From contig OENT01000038.1 of NCBI GenBank assembly GCA_900239685.1, positions 124,001-188,000 on the forward strand: a stretch of 64,000 nucleotides of DNA. The letters run 5' to 3'. The notes beneath the pieces were generated by a model. It did not search any database, was not told the origin of the DNA, and worked only from the letters and a program-made list of their open reading frames with translations. The position numbers and the translations under genes were made by a program. Of this stretch, positions 12,818 to 24,592 are shown one piece after another. Numbering within the stretch: the stretch's first letter is position 1; each line of letters starts with the position of its first letter. The stretch comes from Rotaria macrura (lineage: Eukaryota > Rotifera > Eurotatoria > Philodinida > Philodinidae).

Positions 12818-14857
12818 GTTTTGCAAGAAATCAACTAAACAGATCAGGGAGAAAAACAAATGGCACCTTAGTGATAAACAACACTTTTCTTAAATGCTAC
12901 ATTCCATTGGTAACAAATAAAACATCTGGCTTGATCATTTCTTATACAAAGCTGTTCGTGTCAATGCATCTCAAACATCAACAAAGAAAAGCTCAAACCC
13001 AGACAATGTCTCGATATCAATAATCTAACAACATCAGATAGTTAAAAAGACACGGAAAATCGTTTTTTTTCTCAACATGTTCGATAGGTGGATCCAATCC
13101 GATCATGGAAAACATGTGCATTGTACCAATCAATGAAATTTTATCGGAGACAATACACATTTTATATCAAACAAATGGATATCACATGTCAGTCAGATGT
13201 CGCAACATGCTGATATAAGTATTGTAACGATTAGTTTTCTATCTGGATGCAAGGCAGTGACGAACAAAAAATGATGTTTGAGGTGAAGGAGCTCGAAAGA
13301 AGAAAATAGAAAGAAATTTTCTGCGAATTGAAAAGGCACACGTATAAATTTTATTTTTCATTCAACAACTATTAGGAATAGTGGGAATACTTGAGAATGT
13401 TTTGAATATCTATATCTATCTATTGGAACTTTTGCGCAATATGATTTAACCACGGTCACTTTCATAGTTGAATAATTGATTCATATTTTCATATGTTCCT
13501 TTGCCAGTAGACGTACCAATGTCATTTAGAATGTTTTCCATTAAGTTGATCACCTCATCTTATGTTGGTTGTTTCGAAGTCGATGTTGAATTCGATATTT
13601 ATTATTAGAAACTTCTATCAATAATTAATTCATCGAAAATCTGATCCTTTTTTTGCTATCACGTATGTTGTTAAAATAAATTTCTGTAAAGACAACAAAA
13701 AAAACATGATGTGCTGAGAAAACATGCAATTTTTCCTATTGTATGATGTCTAACAAAGTGAATTGTTGAGTGACATGAATCGTTAACCATACAGATTCCA
13801 TACTAAGTTGTTGGCAACAAACATACGAATTCAGTTGTAAAAAAAATGTTCTGCCGCATGTTCGAGTGCACGCGTCCCTCTCAGATGTTTTCTACAATAG
13901 GTTTTCTTTCTCAATTGTGCGTTCTTTATTTATTAAAAACATAATGAAACCATCTATTTATTCAATGCATATTGAAGCGTGCATTTCGATTAAAGGAACC
14001 ACTGTAATGAAATCATTGCAATACTTTATCTTTCATTCTTTTCCGGCTGTGAAAGAATTGTAGAAGGCATTACTTGACATACTGGAAAATAATCAAGAAT
14101 TTCTCATGTGCATCTTCTTGTATTTCATAAGGATGAAAGAAGTTTACCTAATTTAAGAATACTATACGTAGAAAAAGTCATACGATTTATAGACTCATCC
14201 ACAGTGATTGACATAAATGATCACTGTATATAAGATAAAATTCGAATGGTACGTTGAAATATTTTGTTGTAAATAACTGAATAAACAGGTGAGAATTTTG
14301 TTTAATTATTAGACCTATTGAATTTTTTAGAATCATATTTCAACTTGAGCTTTCTTATCATGTCTTGATATTAAAGAGTATCTGTATCTGTCTCAAATAA
14401 TACTAGAGTGAAGAATACCATCAATGAATCGATCGATCTAAGTTTGTCGATATTCATAAAATTTTCATGACATACTATGCAATCGATTCGAAGACTCAGT
14501 AGAGTATTTTTTCTTTTAGATTGACACTATCCTTTTGTTTCTGTTGAACAGTTATATCTTATCAAATCAATCGGGCATGCACATACAAACATAGAAAATC
14601 AACAAGACTAATATGATCTATGAGTATTCCTAAAAACTTCATAGATGGTACTACAAAAAAATAGACAGCCGTATTATCTATATACCCAATGATAGGAATA
14701 ACCATCAGTTTATCGATATTTTCTCATAGCTTAGTATAAAAAAATTTATAGAAATATCGTCATCCGACTTGAACTTCATCGTAGAACGAAATAAATTTTC
14801 AAAACTCTTGAATTGTCACATTGTCCGATGTTAATATCTATTATATTTCCGTATCAC
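12818..14857. other. Intergenic region between MMD and the FUSC transporter
   Basis: About 2 kb of AT-rich DNA. Short open frames near 13866-14063 show no domain, no splice context and no protein-like composition. I see nothing else here. Confidence 0.5.
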
Positions 14858-17841
14858 TTAGAAAGGTCGATAAAGACGTGTTGTTTCAAGTTCAAATATT
14901 GTATGAATATTTGTACCTAAAGCTAGAGCAACTCGAGCAAGTTGCGTTGTGGAATAATACATGGCCGATATACCGATAAAGATAATATCTGCTTTATCGT
15001 CTTCAACATAAGGTACAAACTGCGACGGTAATTCTCCTTGACTTAATCGATCAAGATAATTTTCTAATATTCTATCGAGTGAAATTTGATGTTGATTTTG
15101 TAGACGATGTATCGTCTTATGAAGTTCGATAAGATATTGTTCATGTTTCGATAGATCGCTCGCATTTAATTTTGTGTGACTATAACTAAAATCATGGCAT
15201 AGACGATAAAAACGTGTTTGTGTAAGAGCAAAATATGATGTCCATAGACTGAGACAATCACTCAATTGTCGACTTAAAGTAACAAGTTCCATATGAAGAT
15301 TGGGAAGAAAGAAACTACCAGCAGTATTTATTTGTAGATGATTAATATGATTTTTATCATTGTCGGTGTATTCATTGATCCGTATTAACTAATTATTCAA
15401 AGATTAAAATAGATTGTTACAAGAAAGAACATCTTCGTAACTTACTATCGCATCAATATTATGTAACATACGAAACATATCAATTTGTTGATCAACTAAT
15501 GTATTATAGCGATTTGCAGAAAAGTAATTCTTGAACCACCACATGGTTGGTTCAAGAGAGGCATGCCCAACAAGAACTCGTTGACTGCTAATCAATTGAT
15601 GAAAACGACCTCGTTGAGTATCAATAACTGATTTTATTTTTTCTTGATCTTCTTGTTCGACCTCGATCATATTAATATCCGAACTTTCATAAGGAAATAA
15701 TTGGTCGTAGACTGAATGCATTGACATCGCACTAGTACGACAAACTTGAAGAGTACCTAAAAGAAACACAGAACGAACGTATAATACTTCAATCAATATT
15801 AGTTGTTATGTACTTTGAATATTGTTTTTTAGTACATCAATGGCAAAAACTGGAAAGATAACGAGTGTAAGTACGCTGGCAACAGCAATACCAACAAGAT
15901 TCTCTTCGATCCGAAGAAGAGCATAATTACCGGCTGGCACATCATTTCCATAGGGTATTCGACCAAGATTGACTAAGACTGGAGTAAAAGCAGCTACTGT
16001 AGCTGCATAACCCCAATTAGGTAATAATTTTAAATAACCAAATATGAGTACCCATGGAACTAACATTCCAAATGTTTGATAAACATGATCATTAACTGAT
16101 AAATATGTTACATATGCCCACATAGCACCTAAATAGTAAGAAAAGGTATATCAGTATATTTTCAACAATAGGATTCATTCAAATGAAAAGAACATACCTA
16201 ATAGAGTTCCAACGAGACGCATTTTCATCGTTGTTAATGCACCACCTACTGTATCACCTTGTGTCATACATAGAGCAATTAAAATCCATTGTCCATTTTC
16301 AAATGCTGATGCTAAATCAGGTACCATTACAAAGACTGAACCTACTCCAATGATAGCTGTACTTTTGAGTGCTGAGAAAAATCGTGGCCATTGTGGTTTC
16401 AATACTTCTAGTACAGTTCTTCTCTTTGTCTTATATTTTCTCATGAGAGCATCTTTGATCTCTTGAAAAAAGCTCTTACTCTGACTCACTCTTGTTGCTT
16501 GTATCAAGAGCCGTACGATAGAATCAAGTTGAAAGAAAAAAAACGTATGTGAAAGATGATCATCGGATCGAATAGTTGTTCCAGATTCTAAAGCATGTTC
16601 AACTTGACGAAGACGTACTTCGATAAAAACTGAACGAAGCGTATTCAATGCTTGTTGTAATGCACAGAGACGAACATCGAATTCATCACGATCAATGACT
16701 GGCGATGACATCAAACTTGAAATCACTGTTGATTGACATTGACTTAAACAAAGAAGACTTTCTTGAAGTTGTCCAGTAAATTGACTATGGTAGTCATTGA
16801 ATTGGCATTGTTTGACCATCAATTGAATTGAACATACATGAAACATTAGTGAAGTAATAAAGTATTCTTGTTCTACAAAGACAAAATGCCAAGAAACATG
16901 TCATATTTTATGTATTTGCACAAACAAATATCAAATAACCTTGCAAAGTAAGATCAATGAGATGCCTTCGTTTTCGATTAAATATTCGTTGTAAACATCT
17001 TGATGGTTCCATACAAGTTTCATTCAATCGTGTTTGCATCGAGTTCATCGTCGTACGTACCATTTTTTCAATGGTTGACGTTCGAGCAAGTGATACTTGT
17101 GCACTCATTTGATCTTTACAGAGAAATGCTTGTATGGCAAGTGTTTCCATTTGTTGTAAATTTTTTATACAGTAACCAAAACGGTTCTCAATATCCATAG
17201 TTGCGAAAAGAGGAAAGACAACAATGGACGCAGCCATACCAACAAATATTCCAACGACAAATTGTTCAAGTAAGAGAAAACTAAATGTTGACGGAAGATT
17301 ATCTTGATTAACAATAGTTGCAAAAAATATAGCATTGATTAATAGAGCAATTTTTCTTGTTTGAACCTAAAAAAAAACAAGAAATACATATGTGAACGAA
17401 AATTTCAATGTAATACATTCTGAAATATAAGAAAATACTCACATGTGAACATTTGTAGGAAACTAAAAATGATGAAATAATAAGTAGAAGTTCAGCTGCT
17501 AGATAATCTTTATATCCAAGACCAATCTTTTGAACAACGAAAAGAAAAATTGAAAGTGGTGCTATTGCTGTCAACATCTGATAACTGGTTGATATTGTCA
17601 ATCCACATGTTTCTTGTAAAGATAACATACTCATAACGGGTATTAAATATTGTATTGACAATTGATTATTTAATGAAGTTCCATAAGCAATAAATCCACC
17701 GATAAGAAACGAAATCGCCGTACGAATAGCAAACTGACTACGACGAATAATAGCTGACGAAATGAATTTTGAGGATGAATAATTGTAATGATAGTTAAAA
17801 TAAAAATAGCTGATAGTTCGCAACAGTGTTGAAAAAGACAT
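14858..17841 (-). CDS. FUSC-family (aromatic acid exporter-like) membrane transporter
   Basis: Six exons on the minus strand: 17841-17443, 17366-16940, 16872-16198, 16128-15814, 15756-15446, 15388-14858; 885 aa. Frames join exactly at every intron. The layout is that of FUSC/ArAE-type proteins: two hydrophobic blocks of several helices, each followed by a long soluble stretch. Block 1 (about 25-185) includes FAIRTAISFLIGGFIAYGTS and VVGIFVGMAASIVVFPLF. Block 2 (about 440-605) includes STAIIGVGSVFVMVPDLASA, GQWILIALCMTQGDTVGGAL, WGYAATVAAFTPVLV and NLVGIAVASVLTLVIFPVF. Helical soluble regions follow at about 190-430 and 610-885. Relatives in bacteria, plants and fungi (for example yeast BRE4-like proteins) export aromatic or organic acids or affect drug sensitivity; the substrate here is unknown. 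The ATG at 17841 (MSFSTLL) is used; a nearby TTG is not a credible eukaryotic start. Such proteins are uncommon in animals, so horizontal origin is possible (see findings). Confidence 0.78.
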
Positions 17842-18456
17842 TTTCAATCGATGTGTACGTTTTTCTCCGAATAACTTTATTTCTTATTTCACTGTAGACA
17901 ACGACTTGATTTATTCGTAGGTAAAAGAAAGAACAAAACAAGCAACAACGCTTTATACCTGTATTAAAATGAAACATATTTTTTATTTAGTGGATAATTC
18001 ACTGTTGCGCTTCAATAATCATGATGACGCATTCATTGATATGATTTCATGAGTTAATGTTTCATGAGTGCGACGAATTATTTGCGAAAAAATTAACAAT
18101 ATCCAAGGCTATGTTTTCTACCGATCATGACGTTATATCCACAATCAATTGATCTGAAAATGAACATCGTATTTTTTTTAATGACTGATGATTCTAAACT
18201 TCATTTGATATTTAAAACTTGGTAAAGATTCATTCTGAAGTAGTTCTTCCAATAAATTATAAATGACTTCGGTTATTCTTTATATATTGTTGGCTATAAG
18301 ACATGGACACATTATCTATGGTAGTGTTCATAGAGTACACTAAAAACCAAAAATATACCTCGATTTTCTTTTGCCCTCATGTTTTGCACCTAACTACATA
18401 TAACCTCTAGTTGTTTATATGTGACTGTTTTTGTTTGTTGTCTTATTTTTATGCCC
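17842..18456. other. Upstream flank of the FUSC gene
   Basis: About 600 bp, AT-rich, no coding signal. It probably contains the FUSC promoter and 5'UTR, but no element is recognisable. Confidence 0.4.
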
Positions 18457-19351
18457 TTAAGGCCCCCCCCCCCCTCAAAAAAAGTCGATATTCGTCGAGA
18501 AAATAAAAATTAAGATAACACCATGGGGTGATACCCCATGTTCTGCTCTTTCAGAATCACTATAGTTTTTTTTCCAAACACCATTTTTTGACCGAAATTT
18601 TTAGTGATCTTTGAGAGGTCCTCTATGTCAAAAACGGTTTTTTTTTTAAAAATTAGGTCTTTGATTTCTAATTACTGATTAATTAATTAATTAATTAATA
18701 ATTAATTAAGCGCTCAGCGTGTGCAGAATTAAAAGTTACGCATGACGAGATTGGTCAAATCCTCAAAAACCGCGTGAAAATTGAGAAAATTTAAAAAAAC
18801 AGCAAAAAATTATCGAAATAATGTTTTTATGTTTCTCTGAAAATCATGTTTTTCCATTTTCCATCCTAGTTATTTTGCCTTCAACTATGTTTTTTCGAAA
18901 AAATTTTTTTACCATTCGATAGAGCATGCAAAGACGCAGGGCATCTCGTGCTCCGATTTTTGAAAAAGCGTTTTTTTATGTCAAAAAAAGATCGCCTACA
19001 AAATTCACTTGCAGTTTTTTGGCCTTTTTTCACGGAGTTTGAGTTGTGGAAACGTTTTTGGGCATAAAAAAAGCTTTTTCAAGAATCGGAGCACGAGATG
19101 CCCTGTGTATTTGCATGTTCTATCGAATGGTAAAAAAATGTTTTTCAAAAAACATAGTTGAAGGCAAAATAACTAGGATGGAAAATGGGTCATTTTTAAT
19201 CAGTGTTCACCTTATAACTTCCTTAAACTTGCATATTTCGGGCTGAAATTTTTATCGTAGACTACCCGACTTAGTCCTAACAAATCCTGAAAATTTCAGC
19301 CGATTTGGACTTTCTTTGACGGAAATAGACTTTTGAGGGGGGGGGCCTTAA
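18457..19351. mobile_element. TTAA-flanked, long-palindrome non-autonomous DNA element
   Basis: The 887-bp unit 18461-19347 is bounded by TTAA on both sides (18457-18460 and 19348-19351). It begins GG plus a run of 12 C then TCAAAA, and ends in the inverse, TTTTGAG with a G run and CC. Similarity of the ends continues for about 45 bp imperfectly. Inside lies a long hairpin: arm 18856-18983 is the near-perfect inverse of 19063-19188, with an ~80-bp loop. There is no transposase frame. A TTAA target and terminal inverted repeats fit a piggyBac-type MITE, but family membership is inferred from the target site alone. Confidence 0.72.
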
Positions 19352-21610
19352 AAACGAAATTACAACGAATAGGTTGTTGTACTACTCGTACATGCTTAAT
19401 AGTTCAACCGTAACTACTTGATATTATTGCTAGGAATCTCTCTAACTAAGCTGCAATGTTTTGCATTTTTCATGAATTATTGAGTGTCGAGTAATTGAAA
19501 TCTGTCACATTCCACAAAAGTAGAAATCAGCGACAGAGGCTTTTCTATCAATAGATTCAAGTATGAAAAAAGAACGATCACCTTTGCACTTTTACCTGTA
19601 CGTCCATCTGCGATCGTTCTACGGCTAAAGGATCAATCATATGACATTGAATCTCATTTATAAATTCCAACCATCATTACTGGTGATATGAGTGTATGAT
19701 GAAATTCGACATTATATGTCACGGTTGTTTTAATTCAAATGTACTATTAGCTACATTGATTTGCAGAGTTGTGTCAGCGTGTACAATACTGTGACAATCA
19801 TAGTACGTAAAACAATGATGTAGTTATCAACGTTATGGAGAAACAATCAACAACAAGAAAAAAACAGGTATACATATATTGAGACGAAGAAATTAACAGA
19901 TGAAAGAATGATGATGCTGTGTTTATATATTATCTATGTATGCGTGAACTTTTTTCTATGATGAACTCGGTACGTAGAATGTCTTTCAAAGTTTACAACA
20001 GAATGATGATGTGATTTAGTAGAACTACTTTTGTTGAAAGTGTGAGAAAAGATATGATCGTATAAAAACTCAATGTGACATTACTCATGTTATTTTTTTA
20101 TGCGACATAAAATAGGATTATTACGATTCCAAAATCTATGAAATTATTTGCCTAATGAATCTATCGACTAATCCAAAACTATAGTCGACAACAAAATATG
20201 AATAAAAGTTCTAGAAAAATATGCAACTCTCCAAAACAAATAAAATTTGGCATTTTTCGAATACTGATAAATTCAAAAATCAAAGCTTTTAATCAAATCT
20301 GAATATTGATCACGACTCGTTTTTATCCACATCGATATACTCGCATCGATATCTTTATGCTTACAGGTCAACACGATAGTTGATTTATATTTCTGGTACA
20401 ATGTGTACGGGCCATGTATCCATATCAACATCAAATTCAGATTATGTTGTTAGGAAAGACATGAGTTTCAAGATTGGGTTTATTTAAAAATGAAATGAAG
20501 ATGCATGAGTAAATCGTTAAGAGACCATATGAAGTTTAACATATGCTGAAAAACCATACATGATAGAATTCAGCAGATATGTTTTCAATGTCACCATTTT
20601 ATAACGATGGCATTTGTTTCAAGAGAACAATGGATAAAGTGAGACGTTAGAACATAAGTATCAAAGCCGTCACTGTCTGTGAATCATCTGAAAAGATTAC
20701 GATTGGTGTATAGAATACGTCATCTTCATCTGTGTGACCTAATCAATGCATTTGATAGTAGAAACTATTGAAAAATTTTATATGAAATGAGAGTGAGGCA
20801 GATGTTCACCAAATCAATTAGATCGTTACTCAAGCAGACGTAAGGATAGAATTTATTGTGTTGAAAATGTCAAATACACACTGTTCACATCAAAACTCGA
20901 AGTTTCATTTGAATTATAGTTAGTTTGCATATAATATAATTTTATTGCTAGCTTTTATTAGAAAATAATCAGTCTTGTGAACGTAAATCATAGATACGTA
21001 ATTACATCATTTCTCTACAATATTTGTTAATTTTCAATAAATATCGTCTTATTTCTTTCAATATCGAAATATTTTATTGAAAAAAATATAAGCTATTTAA
21101 ATGGCATAGTCCTACACATTCTCCTGTACTTGTATCGATTCAAACTAATCTACCAGTAATGAAACTCTCAACTTTCCTTTTCTTTTTCACTTTTATCTTC
21201 GAATTGAATTATGACAAGTCGATGACTAAGATATCAAGAAGAATAGAGCAGATAACAGAAGAATTACGAACCAGCAACGAAAATACATCAACTTGAGTAA
21301 ATAAGAAAGATAAAACATTTGAAATATTGAAGAAAAACAGATATAACTGTTCATATCAGATCATATTATACATATATAGAGGGACATATGCACTTAAACT
21401 ATGCATTGCTGTCTTTTATTTTCAAGAACATCAAACGGTAAGCAATTTAACATGAGATTGATAAAAAACCTCGGATGACAATACCATATATTTGTATTCA
21501 TAAAAGGAAAATTTTAATTTCTTTTTTTTTTCTATCGATTTCTGTGCACCAGCTGTGCTGATCTCATTGCGTTTTTTTCATCTATTTTTCTCTCTCTTCG
21601 TTTCATATAG
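19352..21610. other. Gene-free AT-rich region
   Basis: About 2.2 kb without a supported gene. A 46-codon frame at 21159-21296 (MKLSTFLFFF..., signal-peptide-like, ending TGA) and an ATG-led segment at 21388-21437 followed by a GTAAGC donor were examined as first exons of the next gene. Neither joins it in frame. Confidence 0.4.
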
Positions 21611-22168
21611 AAGGAAGAGAAAAAATCTCTTTTGACAAGTGGTACCACTACCAAATATCGTGCAGCATTCACTATTCTTTCTGCACATGTTATTTACAAT
21701 GATAAAGTACACATAGAATCGTCGAATGTAGTCGAAGCAAACGCTAACGACACGTCTTTGTTCAACGGCGGCATGCCTGACCGAACATATCAAACTCGTA
21801 AATATGAAATATATATCTGTTTCTGTTGAAATGACATTTGTTTTGTTTTTTAATCGATATTCAAAAAAATATCATTTTTAGGATCCTTTTCATTCGACGA
21901 TGATTATACAAGTCCCGTTGTATTGGCAACCAAAAACACAAATGGCCAGTGTTTACTTGAGCATCTTTTATCAATCAACAATGTCACTTCTGTTAGTTCT
22001 TCAACAAATATTTCCATGTCTTCAACTAAATCAAGAAAAACAAGTTTATCGAATGGCGTGCTTATGGCTCGACCATTCGACGAGTTCCTAACAGATATAA
22101 AGATCATATCTGCTGTTCCTTTAGATGAAGCCGATTTTGATAAGGCAATAAAATCAGACAAAGATTAA
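21611..22168 (+). CDS. Two 3'-terminal exons of an unrecognised gene
   Basis: Exon 21611-21797 follows a TTTCATATAG acceptor and ends at a GT donor; exon 21882-22168 follows ATTTTTAG and ends in TAA. They join in frame (CAA ACT C|GA TCC) to give about 157 residues: KEEKKSLLTSGTTTKYRAAF at the start, SFSFDDDYTSPVV after the junction, and PLDEADFDKAIKSDKD at the end. The sequence is hydrophilic and Ser/Thr-rich with an acidic end, and has no transmembrane segment or motif I know. The reading starts in phase 0, but no upstream exon in the window fits that phase, so the gene is incomplete, its 5' part is unrecognised, or this is a remnant. Codon use looks like its neighbours. Confidence 0.35.
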
Positions 22169-24592
22169 TAACAATATTGAACATAAGGAAAATTACCGAT
22201 ATATCTATTGACAATACTATGGTACTCGTACTTTTCATTGATATATTAGGTCTATGTGTAAAAGAAAAAGAATAAAAGATTAAGACAAGAAGACTTTGTC
22301 TAATTTTGTCTCATGTTTTCTGCTTATTAATTATAAATATGTTCTCAAATGCTTGTTCAATTTCTGATTAACAATAAATCGTTTCAGTTCATGTTTACAT
22401 ATAAATTAATCTCGTTATAGGGCATGTATTGTTATAAAGAAGATAGAATGAATATTTCATATTTGAATCTATTATCGTAGTACATAAAAATAATCCTCGT
22501 TTCGACAAGAACGAGCTCTAGTGTTTGAAAATGAATAGTTGAATAGAAGTGATTGTTCTGTCTATGATAAACATGGGTATATAGGAATGCAATGATTTTT
22601 AACAAGTTATGATAGAATACTCTTCATTGTGCCTGAGGTCTACATTGAACATCTTACAATATCACGCCGAAAGTGCATTTTTATTAACGAATGCTATTGG
22701 TGGAGAAAGAGTGGTAATTACGATCACAATATAAATGATATTCATGTCATTTTCACTCAATTTAGATTCACGCTCAGGCTGAGTGCACAAGCAAGTCCAA
22801 AGTACAACTAAATGAATATAGGAAATATTATACTTGAAAATAGACATCAACTACCCTAAGGTTGCTCTCATACAGAGGTAATGATACTTTAAAAGATAAA
22901 TATGAACCATCTGTCACAGCTGATGATAAATAAAAATAGACATTACCTACAGGATTTATGCTGATGAGTCGCAACTTTAGACCTGGACGAAACATATACG
23001 ACCAGGCGTCGTCATATGTTGAAAAGAAATATTTGAATATTATTAATAAAATCTGAAAAAAATAGAATTGGTACTTGCTATTGAATAGACATGTTTTCAT
23101 GCCAGTATATGATGGAAATTGTGGTCCTGACTAATATGGGTACTAACATTTAGTAATAATCAATATCAATATTGGTCAATAATAGATGTAGTTTTTATCT
23201 ATTGTGATATCGCTTCTTCTCTAAATTCAAAGCTGACCTCTCTCTAACAATTTTACATATATACAAATATTAACATTTGTTACATGACAAAAGTAGGAAA
23301 CTATGAGGAAAAAAGAAGGAGCATGATATAATCAACGTAATTTCGTGTATTAGGATCAGAAAAATTTCGCGAAAGATCTTTCAGAAAGTCGTGGAAGTGC
23401 TATTAAGCTGATGAGAGACAGAAACTTCTCGTAGTCAATCGAGCAGGCATATGACATTTTTAATTTGTATATGTTCTTCTTTTATTCGAGACCCAAATCT
23501 GAATTTTTTGTTACTATAAAGTCGAAAAAATTACTAATAAAAAATTGATATATCCATTTGTTAAAACAGTTTTTTTTATACATTATTCGATATGAATTCT
23601 TTTTTACGACCATTTAAGTTTGTAAAAAGACAGGTTCAACTAATCGACTTGTAATTAAACATGATGATTGAAGGGAGAAACAAGTTGATCAAGAATCAAA
23701 AACGTTGACGGTTCCCCTTAACTAAAAGTGAAGTATTTTGAATTTCGATTACTCAGAATATCTTTTAATTATCGAAATCTCTACTATTTATGAATACTGC
23801 AATTATGAAAAGAACAGTCTAACTACTGGAAAATTTTTGATAGCCAAATCGAGGAAGATTAAGCAAGATATGATTCAGGTACTTCAAAAGAAACATTATT
23901 GAAGGTGCATATTCTCAACTGTAACGTTATAATTATAACATATAGTTCGGTTGCAAATATATTTACCAAGACTAATTTATCAAAGAAGCGTATTAAGATT
24001 ACTGTGGAATCAAATTTTTTTCGTCCCACAACCAATCTGAGATTCAGTTAGTACGTGCTTTTAATCTACGTCGAGATTATTTTGTCTCAGTCTCATCATC
24101 GATTATGGATCATTGAATCTACGCTTTTGTGAGCCTGGACACGAAAAAATATTAAAATTTGGACTAGTAACCGAGTATCTTGAACCCTCCGTGTGCAGGA
24201 ACAACGTTTTAGCTATTTATTCGCTATTCTGAGAAAAATAATTCAACGTACATTTATATATTGTTGCTCTATTTCTCTTTAAGGGACGCTACAGATCCAC
24301 AAAAAAGTGTAACTAGGCTCGGCGAAAAATAATAATTTGGATCTGGATCTGGTACGTCCTTATCATAGATATGCCCGTCGTGCCTGAAAATCTGTCAAAG
24401 TGACTAAAATCCAACTCTACCGAGCAACTCCCACGATTTTTTCCGAAAACATTTTCGACAATCCGTCCCACACTTCACTGAAATATAACTGTTGTTATAT
24501 ATCCATCAGATTCATCTGGTCTCAGAGTGCTGCACTTATAAACACGTCAAAATCTGTGAAAGTTCATGAAGTTTTGAAACATCTTTTAAATA
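22169..24592. other. Gene-free region
   Basis: About 2.4 kb of AT-rich DNA with no supported gene. Short frames at 22629-22811 and 22828-23100 have no features. Confidence 0.45.

Noticed and set aside
19046..19246. 66-codon plus-strand frame
   Set aside because: Lies inside the hairpin arm of the TTAA element and follows its inverted repeat, so it is not a gene.
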